41,238 nucleotides of DNA from an uncultured Merdimonas sp. (GTDB taxonomy: Bacteria > Bacillota > Clostridia > Lachnospirales > Lachnospiraceae): contig CALWGE010000119.1 of NCBI GenBank assembly GCA_944378225.1, positions 1-41,238 on the forward strand, in the 5' to 3' direction. The translations under genes and the position numbers were made by a program. The notes beneath the pieces are model-generated. The model had not been told where the DNA came from. It did not search any database and saw nothing but the letters and a program-made list of their open reading frames with translations. Of this stretch, positions 34,093 to 41,238 are shown piece by piece; position 1 is the stretch's first letter; every line of letters starts with the position of its first letter.

Positions 34093-34402
34093 TTTACAAA
34101 ATCGCTGTGTTCACAAAGTACGCCCGGTTAGAGCGGATCTGTTTGCTATTTTTCGCGCCGCCAGCCGGATGCCTTTCCCTCACCACTTCAGATACGCTCC
34201 CTGCATGGGGCTGGCGGCGGCACAGCACAAAACGCCTATGGTTTGTGCGGCTTCCTTGTGCGCAAAACAGTCAAATTTCCTATATAGGTTTTTTGCATTG
34301 TTTTTGCGCCGCCCTGCATGCTACAATCAAAACCAAAAAGGGGGTCCCTGCGCGCCCGTGTGCGCAGAGGGCTGATCCTGACACTGTATAGGAGGAATCG
34401 CC
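34093..34402 (+). promoter_or_regulatory. 310-bp gene-free leader with a candidate promoter
   Basis: TTGTTT (34298-34303), 18 bp and TACAAT (34322-34327) would drive the truncated dehydrogenase at 34403. I see no gene or RNA in the remainder. Confidence 0.4.
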
Positions 34403-34579
34403 GTGAAACTTCGACTGGGGATCATCGGGGCGGGAAACATCGCCACTTCCCACATTCAAAACGTGCTGGACGGGAAATGTTATTTCCCCCGATGGTTCAT
34501 GAATGCTTTCACTGCTTTGGAGATGAACTTCGTCAAAGAGAACTCCGAAAAAGTCATATGGCTTACTTTTTGTCGATGA
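34403..34579 (+). pseudogene. Truncated Gfo/Idh/MocA-family dehydrogenase (N-terminal 24 codons only)
   Basis: GTG at 34403 follows TATAGGAGG, a good ribosome site. The first 24 codons read VKLRLGIIGAGNIATSHIQN and on, the Rossmann opening (GxGxxA) of Gfo/Idh/MocA oxidoreductases. At about 34475 the high-GC gene ends abruptly in AT-rich DNA; the frame then runs through unrelated sequence to TGA at 34577. A palindrome GGGAAAT-gtt-ATTTCCC (34472-34488) marks the junction. The rest of the gene is not in the window. Confidence 0.8.
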
Positions 34580-35499
34580 CCGTTATAACATTACTTGGAT
34601 TCTCTGGAGATTCCTATAATACACTACTGGATTCCTTCGCCAAATTTCTATGTATAAATACTTCAGATCGCAGTGAGCCATATTTATCAGAAACCATTAC
34701 GCATCTGGAAAAAAGGATTTATAGCCTTTTCTCTGAGAAAGAGGCTTTGGATGATCTTTTTACAAAGACAAACAACACAGCTTATTGCCTCTATACTAGT
34801 GCCACCGCATCTAAGTTTCATAACATTCTATGTAATTTTTATGGCAACAATGAAAGCACAACTTGCATGATCACCGTTATTAATGCTTGTAAATACTATT
34901 TCAAGGAATGTTATGCCGATGCCATGACAATTGCCTTACTAGGGTTAACGCCATTCGAATATTTAAGTCTATTGAATGATGAATTGAAATTTTTAGACCA
35001 TCCGGAATTTTACGGAGATGAAGTAGAAGAATCCGTTCAACTTGCACAACGGGTAGCAATCGTTTTTACAGCATGTAGTGAGTCCAACGTGTTTACAACG
35101 GGAGCGCATGCAAATAGTCACGACATTATCAATTCCATTAATTTATTAAAGTCCAGACACCCCTTAAAAAGTGACGCATTCTTTGAGTTCTTAACAAAAT
35201 ACTATAATGCCTTAGCTTTAGAAGAAGTTTCAATTTCTTTCGGTGCAAGTTTAAAATCTGCTTTTCCTCCAGCGGCATTACGATATGTTGTTGACTATCT
35301 TAAGGCAACGATCTGCAGTCTTTATAAAAATAGTCTTACTAAAGCACCCTATTCAATAAACGATTTGCGAAATGATTTCAATGATATCATTCGTAATGGA
35401 AATATGTTTGGTCGTCGATTTTATCAATTAATTTATGATCAGCATGAAGAAATCCGAGCCTATATCAATCAAAATAAGGATCTAGCGTCTTCTTATTAA
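34477..35499 (+). CDS. AT-rich unknown protein inserted after the truncated dehydrogenase
   Basis: About 340 aa from ATG 34477, or 335 from ATG 34492; neither start has a clear ribosome site, so the native 5-prime end may be lost. The base composition (AT-rich third positions) contrasts sharply with all surrounding genes, showing recent acquisition. The protein is soluble and mostly helical-looking (ITHLEKRIYSLFSEKEALDD, AVRYVVDYL-like stretches). I recognise no family or catalytic motif. It ends 22 bp before the tRNA terminator hairpin. Confidence 0.6.
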   Translation: MLFPPMVHECFHCFGDELRQRELRKSHMAYFLSMTVITLLGFSGDSYNTLLDSFAKFLCINTSDRSEPYLSETITHLEKRIYSLFSEKEALDDLFTKTNNTAYCLYTSATASKFHNILCNFYGNNESTTCMITVINACKYYFKECYADAMTIALLGLTPFEYLSLLNDELKFLDHPEFYGDEVEESVQLAQRVAIVFTACSESNVFTTGAHANSHDIINSINLLKSRHPLKSDAFFEFLTKYYNALALEEVSISFGASLKSAFPPAALRYVVDYLKATICSLYKNSLTKAPYSINDLRNDFNDIIRNGNMFGRRFYQLIYDQHEEIRAYINQNKDLASSY

Positions 35500-35512
35500 C
35501 ACTTAATCCATA

Positions 35513-35561
35513 TAAAAAACAAATCCGAACGCACCTTCATAAAGAAGTACGTTCGGATTTA
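35513..35561 (-). terminator. Terminator of the former tRNA-Arg gene
   Basis: AAATCCGAACG and CGTTCGGATTT with an extended imperfect inner stem. On the minus strand it is followed by TTTGTTTTTT, so it ends transcripts coming through the tRNA. Confidence 0.8.
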
Positions 35562-35568
35562 TTTGGTA

Positions 35569-35613
35569 TGGTGCGCCCGACTGGATTCGAACCAGCGGCC
35601 TTCCGGGTCGGAG
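35569..35613 (-). tRNA. tRNA-Arg(CCG), 3-prime half only (attachment site)
   Basis: On the minus strand the sequence gives, in order: anticodon loop CTCCGAC (anticodon CCG, 35607-35613), 3-prime anticodon strand CCGGA, a five-base variable region, T stem GCTGG, T loop TTCGAAT, CCAGT, acceptor strand CGGGCGC, discriminator A and encoded CCA (35569-35571). The expected 5-prime partner (TCCGG before the loop) is missing; instead comes foreign sequence. So only positions about 32-76 remain here, the usual footprint left by integration into a tRNA anticodon loop. An intact copy should lie beyond the right edge. Confidence 0.8.
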
Positions 35614-35772
35614 AACTGTGGCATCCGGCAAATAACAATGATACAGCGCGGGAATTTGTGCGGGTTGCACAACTTCCCGCGCTGGTTTGCGTGTGGAATA
35701 AACAATGCTGGATCGTAAAATTCACTCATCAAAACAGTTGGAAAAAGAAAAGTGGTCAAATGGTGGTCAGCC
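35606..35772. repeat. Left islet-end repeat with hairpin (att-like)
   Basis: Begins with the 15-bp core GGTCGGAGAACTGTG (35606-35620). A long hairpin follows: CAGCGCGGGAA (35644-35654) with TTCCCGCGCTG (35674-35684), inner stem TTGTGC/GCACAA, five-base loop. The copy ends near GTGGTCAAATGGTGGTCA. It matches 41073-41238 along its length. The stretch 35773-35927 holds nothing I can identify. Confidence 0.75.
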
Positions 35773-35927
35773 AACCGTCACGCGTTGCAAGCTTACAGAC
35801 TCGCCTTAAGCGGTTGATTCAGAAAGGTGGCCACACAGTAAAATGCTTGGCTTGCGGGGGGGGATGACTTGCTCACTGGGCAGAGCAAAGGCTCCAACGT
35901 GGGTTTGAAAGTCACGGGAAATGGGGA

Positions 35928-36980
35928 TCAGGATTCTTCATTGTTGTGCCGCTCCGCTTCTTTCTCCAAGGTAAGGAAGCGGTCAAAGTCGCTTTCAAAC
36001 AGCCTGTCCTGCACGACTCGGTACTTCTCGAACTCGCTCTCCGCAAACGCCTTGGCGATTTCATGGGTCACGCGGCCGGTATCGTGGAGGATCTCGTGTT
36101 CATTGAACTCCAGAAAACGGTTGAGTCTTTGAGACCAATCCTGCATGGTCATGGGGATATGGCGGCTGGCCTGATATTCCGCGTAGTCCAAATACATGGT
36201 GACGATACGTTCCAGCGCCTGCAACTCCTCTTTGGAGAGGTAGTTTTTGGCAATGGACACATCATACTTCTGAATCTTCCCATCCGGATACTGCTCCCAG
36301 GAGGTCAGACCCATATGGGGTTTTTCTGCATTGGCCCGTTCCATGATCAGTTCCGCCGCTGTGTGGCGGTGGATGGCCCAATGCAGTTTGTTTTGTACCT
36401 CTGCGAAAAACAGGCGCGTGGTCTTAGCTGACTTGTCATAATCCAAGGCGGTGGCATAGATGTCTGTGATCTTCTGGTAGAACCTGCGCTCAGACATCCG
36501 AATCTCCCGGATCTGCTCCAGCAGGTGGTCGAAATATTCCCTGGTGAGAACACTGCCGCCGCTTTTCAGTCGGTCGCTGTCTATGGCCCAGCCCTGGATC
36601 GTATAGTCCTTGACAATCCCGTTGGCCCACTTGCGGAACTGGACCGCCCGGTCATTGTTGACTTTGAAGCCTACCGCGATGATGGCCTGCAGATTGTAGT
36701 GGTTTGTGTTGTACTGCTTTCCGTCTGAGGCAGTTATTAAGTATTTCTTAATAACCGCCTTCTTATCCAGTTCGCCATCTTCAAAAATGTTTTTTAGGTG
36801 CTGATTGATGGCCGAGACAGAGACATCATAAAGAGTGGCCATCATCTTCTGTGTCAACCAGATATTTTCGTCTTCATAGCGCATCTCTATGCTATCTGCG
36901 CCATCGCCGGTTGCAGCAACGAAGGTCAGGTATTCCGCCGCACTGGAGCGGATCGGATGCTTCGATTCATGGTTTTGCAT
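35928..36980 (-). CDS. RhuM-family protein
   Basis: 350 aa from ATG 36980. RhuM (virulence RhuM, first noted on a Salmonella island) signature segments are MRYEDENIWLTQKMMATLYDVSVSAINQHLKNIFEDGEL and VGFKVNNDRAVQFRKWANGIVKDYTIQGW near the N-terminal half. The C-terminal half has AEVQNKLHWAIHRHTAAELI, a Fic-like helix often present in the family. The biochemical role is not established; genes are common in restriction/defence islands. The start overlaps the DUF6429 gene by 14 bp. Confidence 0.88.
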   Translation of the reverse strand: MQNHESKHPIRSSAAEYLTFVAATGDGADSIEMRYEDENIWLTQKMMATLYDVSVSAINQHLKNIFEDGELDKKAVIKKYLITASDGKQYNTNHYNLQAIIAVGFKVNNDRAVQFRKWANGIVKDYTIQGWAIDSDRLKSGGSVLTREYFDHLLEQIREIRMSERRFYQKITDIYATALDYDKSAKTTRLFFAEVQNKLHWAIHRHTAAELIMERANAEKPHMGLTSWEQYPDGKIQKYDVSIAKNYLSKEELQALERIVTMYLDYAEYQASRHIPMTMQDWSQRLNRFLEFNEHEILHDTGRVTHEIAKAFAESEFEKYRVVQDRLFESDFDRFLTLEKEAERHNNEES

Positions 36981-37284
36981 TGTCGTACCTGCATTCTCCC
37001 AATTTGATGCCATACTGTGCCAACAGTTTTTTTGCCTCAGACTCACCCTCCGAAGTGATTTGAGCGGGCCGGGTACGTCCGCTGTCACAAATCAGCCCTT
37101 CCTCTACCAGGTCCTTCAGGAGGCGGAAGTCATACCCTTTCCAGCACCGGCGGACAAGGGGATAGCTCCCCAGTTCTTTCTTTTTTACTGCCCTGAGTCC
37201 CGGCGCATCATGATCTTCCCAGGAAGTCAGATACATCAGCATGAGGGTGAGCTCCCGAATCTGTTTTAATCGCTCATCTACCAA
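36967..37284 (-). CDS. DUF6429-like small protein, coupled to RhuM
   Basis: 105 aa from TTG 37284, the codon best placed after AAGGAG; ATG 37305 would add seven residues. Sequence LTLMLMYLTSWEDHDAPGL and CWKGYDFRLLKDLVEEGLI followed by an ITSEGESEAKKLL winged-helix ending matches DUF6429, a small protein commonly found alone. Its end overlaps the RhuM start by 14 bp, so the two are co-translated, perhaps as a regulatory pair. Confidence 0.7.
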   Translation of the reverse strand: MVDERLKQIRELTLMLMYLTSWEDHDAPGLRAVKKKELGSYPLVRRCWKGYDFRLLKDLVEEGLICDSGRTRPAQITSEGESEAKKLLAQYGIKLGECRYDNAKP

Positions 37285-37470
37285 CTTGTGCACTCCTTGT
37301 ACCATTGATATTGCAGTATCATGGAATAAGTATAAGGCAGTAATGTGGAAAATACAAGCATCAGAATCGGTTGCTAAGCAGGGGCGCGGCGGCTGGATTG
37401 AGAAACCGGACGTAGAGCTGCAAGGCAAATTGGCTGCCGGGTCCTACTGCTGGATCTGCTGCCGGAAAGC

Positions 37471-37582
37471 TCATAACAGGCAGGACTTGCCGCAGCAGCG
37501 GATGCCGGTGATGAGCTTGAGGTCTGGGGGGCTGCGATCCCAACAAGCGCTGGAGATACTGCGGGCGGTCAATCTGTTTCAT
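37471..37582 (-). pseudogene. AAA-family (AAA_14/DUF4143-type) ATPase fragment, frameshifted
   Basis: ATG 37582 reads MKQIDRPQYLQRLLG, the classical start of the AAA_14/DUF4143 ATPases. After a -1-type frame change the next block reads DLKLITGIRCCGKSCLL, the Walker A region (normally GIRRCGKSTLL), then TGA. A second stop follows soon after. Only about 37 codons remain of a gene that is usually near 400 codons. The rest of 37306-37696 shows nothing else. Confidence 0.65.
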
Positions 37583-37696
37583 AAGGTGGGCCTCCGATTT
37601 CAAAAGTGTAGAAATTGGGAAGTTTTGAAACGGAAGCCGGTATGGAATAAAACAGCAGAAAAAGCAAGAGAATTTTCTAACGCGCCGTATTGGCCA

Positions 37697-40600
37697 TCAT
37701 CCGCTTGGCATTATACCTCGCAAAAACTCCATCAACTCCGCCGCCACATCCGGCGCGTCCATCCGCAAGCAGCTCTCGCCGTCCGGCATCCGGCCCAATG
37801 GGTTGAGGCCGCCGTACCAAACGAGCCGCTGGTCGAGTATACAAAAGTTGGGCAGGCGGTCGGGGCAAAACATAACCGGGATGCCCGCCCGCTGCAAAGC
37901 GGCTGCGCTGGCGGTGATTTTGGGCTGAATGTCTGGCCGGAACTGCGCGGGCTCCGGCAGGTAAACCTGCACATCCCCGCCCTTGTGTTGCAAGCGCTGT
38001 AACAGGGGGAGCATGCGCTGTACAGATCGCGCCGACAGCGACGGAACACAGAGCAGTACCTCCCGGGTGGCTCCTTCCAAATCCGCGGCAAACCGCTGAG
38101 GAAACTGTTCACAGCTCACAAAAACAGCTGCTTCGCGTTGTGCAGTCTGCTCGCTCGATTCGGGCTTCTCAGCTGTGCCCCGCACCGTATACGCCAGCGC
38201 CGCATAGCTGCGCAGCCGCCTGCGGTACTGCTGTTCCAACATCGGGACGCGAAGATCCACATAATCGTACAGCAAAACTTCCCGCTTGCCGGGCGCGGCA
38301 CGGTGCAGGCGGCCGGTGTACTGGGTCAGCGTGCCTTTCCAAACGACAGGCATCGTTAGGAGCAGGGCATCCAGCCGGGGCAGATCAAAGCCTTCCCCGG
38401 CATATTTGCCGATGGCGACAACGGCCAGCGGCTGCCCGACGGGTACGGCGGCCAGCGCATCCAGCAGCGCGCGTTTCTCTTTGGCGGTTCCGCGGCCGGA
38501 GAGCAAAAACACATGCGGGCAGCAGGGCCGCAGCGCAGCAGCCAGTGTTTTGGCGTGATCCAGCCGCTCGGTCAGCAGCAACGGCGTGCGCCCCTGCGCC
38601 AGCAGGTCACAGGCGTCATGGACGATTCGGTCATTGCGCAGCATGTCCCGCGCCAGCGCCTCGCAGATTTTCCCGTAGGTCGCCTTTTCGGTGGTCAGCG
38701 GCAGCGCAAAGCGGGTAAAGCGCGGCACCACGACACGCGCAAAGCCCTGCCGCTCGGCCTGCTCTTTGGCGCTGACTTGGTAACGGATCGGCCCGCACTG
38801 CATCGTGATGATTGGCCCGTGCCCGTCGGCGCGCGCCGGGGTGGCAGTCAGGCCGTACACATACCGGGCGGGCACGGCTCGCAGCACCTGCTCGAACCCG
38901 GCGGCCGATACATGGTGGCATTCGTCCACAATGACCACCCCGTATTCCCGCACCCGCGGATCGATCTCGCCGCCGTGGACCAACGATTGCAGCATCGCTA
39001 TATCCACAAATCCCGCAGCTGTGTGTTTGCCGCCGCCGATCTGCCCGATCAGGCAGCGTTTGCGCTGCCGGCCTCGGCGCTTGGGCTGCGGCGGCAGCTG
39101 TTCGTCGATCTGCAAGAACTGTGAGAGCGCCGCCTGCCACTGGTTGAGCAATGCCTGCGTGTGGACCAAAATCAGCGTGTTGACACCGCGTTGTGCGATC
39201 AGCCAGGCCGCGACCACCGTCTTGCCGAAGGCTGTCGTAGCGCTGAGAACTCCATTACGGTGCGCCAGCAGAGCGTCCACCGCGGGCTGCTGGTCGGGGC
39301 GCAGCGTGCTGGTAAAGGCGATGTGCAACGGGCGGCCTAGGCAGGTTTCGTCTTGGATGGCGCAGGCAGCCCCGACACCTTCTAAAAGTGCGCAAAGAGG
39401 TTCTTCGCAGCCGCGTGGCAACACTAAATATCCATCTGTCTCCACCGCTGTCGAAATAATGCGCGGGACGTTGTGGGTGGAAAAGTGCATGGCCTGTTTT
39501 TTGTAAAAGTCAGGGTTGCGAAAGGCCGCCAACCGAATTAGCCGGTTGCGGGCCACCGGTGTCAGATGCTCCAGAAGAATATACAACCCGTTGGCGCGAA
39601 CGATGGGCAGCGGTAGTTGTTTGAAATCCTGGGCGGACAAGGCAGGTGAAGGTTGGGGCTTCCAGGGGGTGTGGGAGTTGGTCGCTGTCTGGGTGATATC
39701 TGCGCGTGAAGCGTGGGTGCCTGCCATTTCCGCCGGTTCGGTCAGTACCCCAAGCGGCGGATGGCCGGGGCTCAATGCTGCCAGCAAATCGTCGGCCTGG
39801 CCGGGCAGCAGCGTGCGCACAGTAGAAAGAAACGCCCACGGGTCCGGGTAGGGCGTGAGCGAATCGTTCAGAAATATACTGTTGCCCTGCCGTCGGGCCT
39901 GACCTTGCAACGGCAAGGCAATCAGGTTGCCGAACCCGCCCGCGGGCAGTGTGTCCTGGTTGGGAAACATCCGGTCGTAGGCGGTGAAGGAAATACCACC
40001 GCAAGTGTCCATAGCGGCAGTCAGCAGCGCATCGCCAAGCCGGCGCGCCTTAGCGCAGGGAATGGCCTCGGCAAAAAACAGCCAAACATGCGCGCCTTGA
40101 CCGGAGCGAGACCGCTCCAGTGCGAACGGGATACTGTGTGCGCGGCAGACGTCCGCGATGGCGCGAGCGCAGTCTTGCCAGTTGGCGTCGTCGAAGTCCA
40201 GCGCCAGCAGATAGCAGGTCTCGTCCGACAGCATCGGGTACAAGCCGACGACGTCGCGCCCCTGCGCGTCCCGCCCGGCCAGGTGACGGTAGATGGCTGC
40301 GTCGTCCAGCGGGCGCAGCACGCGGTTCGGACATTTTGCGCAGGGAACGCGCCCTTTTTCGCACAGGCCGGGCCGCCATTCATTCGCGCAAACGGGACTG
40401 TAACCGCTCTTCTGTGCCTTTTCGCTGTGCCAGCGCAGGGCGTAAACATCGGTGCGGCCGCGAAACAGGGAACGAAAGAGACGGATCTTTTCGGCGGGAG
40501 AACTGGTGCAGGCGACAGACAATGGGGCGGATTGGGCAGGCAGTATACTTTGACGGTTGTGAGAGGGTGTGACCGTATTGGGGGCGGGCGCGTCCAGTGT

Positions 40601-40771
40601 AGCCGCCGTGTTAGAGGGCATTTGTGCCGCAGAAAGAACGGTATCTCCAGCCTTGCCCTGCGCAGAACTGCTCAAACCAAACGCCGCCAGCTGTGCCCGC
40701 AATTCAGCATTTTCTTGTTCGAGCTCTTGTACTCTGCGCTGTAGGCGTCGGATCTCCAACTCTGCATCCAT
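37697..40771 (-). CDS. TOTE-type conflict protein: primase-polymerase, SF2 helicase and PLD-like module
   Basis: 1,024 aa. Start ATG 40771 after AGGGAGG. Residues 1-30 are a coiled coil. A zinc-binding element (Cys128, Cys137, Cys144, Cys147) lies before the archaeo-eukaryotic primase core, with LALDFDD (Asp192, Asp194) and SRSGQGAHVWLFF, then MFPNQDTLPAGGFGNLIALPLQ (268-289). The helicase has motif I SATTAFGKT (510-518), DECH (616-619), GLTATP and GEGFDLPRLD-QYTGRLHR. A C-terminal PLD-like segment reads NFCILDQRLVWYGGLNPLG, where the HxK of the motif appears to be LPN. TOTE systems are proposed to counter foreign nucleic acids; the exact role is not settled. Confidence 0.9.
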   Translation of the reverse strand: MDAELEIRRLQRRVQELEQENAELRAQLAAFGLSSSAQGKAGDTVLSAAQMPSNTAATLDAPAPNTVTPSHNRQSILPAQSAPLSVACTSSPAEKIRLFRSLFRGRTDVYALRWHSEKAQKSGYSPVCANEWRPGLCEKGRVPCAKCPNRVLRPLDDAAIYRHLAGRDAQGRDVVGLYPMLSDETCYLLALDFDDANWQDCARAIADVCRAHSIPFALERSRSGQGAHVWLFFAEAIPCAKARRLGDALLTAAMDTCGGISFTAYDRMFPNQDTLPAGGFGNLIALPLQGQARRQGNSIFLNDSLTPYPDPWAFLSTVRTLLPGQADDLLAALSPGHPPLGVLTEPAEMAGTHASRADITQTATNSHTPWKPQPSPALSAQDFKQLPLPIVRANGLYILLEHLTPVARNRLIRLAAFRNPDFYKKQAMHFSTHNVPRIISTAVETDGYLVLPRGCEEPLCALLEGVGAACAIQDETCLGRPLHIAFTSTLRPDQQPAVDALLAHRNGVLSATTAFGKTVVAAWLIAQRGVNTLILVHTQALLNQWQAALSQFLQIDEQLPPQPKRRGRQRKRCLIGQIGGGKHTAAGFVDIAMLQSLVHGGEIDPRVREYGVVIVDECHHVSAAGFEQVLRAVPARYVYGLTATPARADGHGPIITMQCGPIRYQVSAKEQAERQGFARVVVPRFTRFALPLTTEKATYGKICEALARDMLRNDRIVHDACDLLAQGRTPLLLTERLDHAKTLAAALRPCCPHVFLLSGRGTAKEKRALLDALAAVPVGQPLAVVAIGKYAGEGFDLPRLDALLLTMPVVWKGTLTQYTGRLHRAAPGKREVLLYDYVDLRVPMLEQQYRRRLRSYAALAYTVRGTAEKPESSEQTAQREAAVFVSCEQFPQRFAADLEGATREVLLCVPSLSARSVQRMLPLLQRLQHKGGDVQVYLPEPAQFRPDIQPKITASAAALQRAGIPVMFCPDRLPNFCILDQRLVWYGGLNPLGRMPDGESCLRMDAPDVAAELMEFLRGIMPSG

Positions 40772-40844
40772 ACAAACGACCTCCCTATCGCAAATGAGCA
40801 ATCAAATCATGTGAGGCAACGATTCGGGATTCCTTATTTCTTTT

Positions 40845-40873
40845 AGAATAGCACATGAATAAAAGGCAAGCAA
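40845..40873 (-). promoter_or_regulatory. Promoter of the TOTE gene
   Basis: On the minus strand TTGCTT (40868-40873), 17 bp and TATTCT (40845-40850), 75 bp before the start codon. The remainder of 40772-41072 is AT-rich and has no gene I can support. Confidence 0.55.
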
Positions 40874-41072
40874 GAATAGAAGGATATGCGTCGGCGGCAA
40901 TGTCAGAATTTACGGGAAAGAACCAAAAAGCACAGAGGTCGTTTATCAAGAGTGGTTTGGAATCGTGTAATATGATTGAAAAAAATAAATGAAATATCGA
41001 TATATATTTGGCTCGAAAGAATATGGTCACACCAAGCGCTTTAGGTAATAGCGTGGTTGGACGTAGTAGTCA

Positions 41073-41238
41073 GGTCGGAGAACTGTGACGCACAGGCAAA
41101 ATACAAAGATACAGCGCCGGAAATTGTGTGGTGTGCACAACTTCCGGCGCTGTTTGTGGTGGTTATAAAAGAATGTTGGGACGTAAAAAACGATATACGG
41201 AACCGGCCGGGAAGAAGGAGTGGTCAGATGGTGGTCAA
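41073..41238. repeat. Right islet-end repeat with covarying hairpin (runs to window edge)
   Basis: Core GGTCGGAGAACTGTG (41073-41087) and a hairpin CAGCGCCGGAA (41112-41122) with TTCCGGCGCTG (41142-41152). Compared with the left copy, one stem pair changed from G-C to C-G on both arms together. The end GTGGTCAGATGGTGGTCA also matches. The tRNA half is not repeated here. Confidence 0.75.

Noticed and set aside
35569-35613. A complete tRNA gene
   Set aside because: Only the part from the anticodon loop to CCA is present; no D arm, 5-prime acceptor strand or 5-prime anticodon strand can be found beside it.
35568-35867. Small open frame starting MVRPTGFEPAAF over the tRNA fragment
   Set aside because: This is the well-known false protein produced by reading a tRNA in antisense.
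40785-41030. An 81-codon hydrophobic minus-strand open frame upstream of TOTE
   Set aside because: No ribosome site, and it covers the TOTE promoter and leader; composition is that of AT-rich noncoding DNA.

Overview
The window looks like chromosomal DNA of a gut clostridial Firmicute of the Oscillospiraceae/Ruminococcaceae type (Faecalibacterium, Gemmiger or Subdoligranulum relatives). The signs are high GC with strong third-position bias, AGGAGG-type ribosome sites, LacI/ABC sugar operons with GH32 and PfkB enzymes, ECF transporters, and an ApbE/NusG_II/Gx cluster. This placement is inference from gene content; no rRNA is present.

Layout. 1-3,205: a LacI regulator (cut by the window edge) diverges from a DapA-family aldolase, followed by an Nramp transporter wrecked by an internal deletion. 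3,301-4,077: a DUF134-NifX fusion. 4,206-9,269: a five-gene leftward operon of ECF S component, fused double ATPase, EcfT, PHP phosphoesterase and RpiR regulator. Next to it lie an AraC regulator and a divergent cytosolic beta-helix carbohydrate-active enzyme (9,479-12,324). 12,558-15,236: a two-gene ABC exporter and a coiled-coil protein. 15,362-17,331: an anti-sigma/ECF sigma pair behind a chimeric MATE/ABC remnant. 17,480-20,009: a divergent response regulator and histidine kinase.

20,159-24,116 is a compact rightward operon resembling the flavin-based extracellular electron transfer (EET) loci of Listeria and Lactiplantibacillus. It holds a cytidylate-kinase-like protein, an EetA-like NusG_II protein, an EetB-like Gx transporter, a DUF1622 membrane protein, a lipoprotein with two tandem repeats that each carry a candidate flavinylation threonine, and an ApbE/FmnB flavin transferase lipoprotein. 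No Ndh2 or Dmk genes are seen, so it is a variant or partial form.

25,117-26,397 is an isolated metallo-beta-lactamase-fold gene with its own promoter. 26,523-34,039 is a fructan/sucrose operon (two permeases, binding lipoprotein, GH32, fructokinase) opposite its likely LacI regulator. A near-identical 97-bp repeat pair sits between the permease and binding-protein genes.

From 34,403 the sequence becomes a mobile/defence zone: a Gfo/Idh/MocA gene cut after about 24 codons, a strongly AT-rich unknown gene, and the 3-prime half of a tRNA-Arg(CCG) used as an attachment site. A 5.5-kb islet follows, holding a DUF6429-RhuM pair, a dead AAA ATPase fragment, and a 1,024-aa TOTE-type primase-helicase conflict protein. 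Both islet ends carry the same 15-bp core followed by a long hairpin whose stem shows a compensatory base change. The window ends inside the second copy, suggesting a tandem array of islets.
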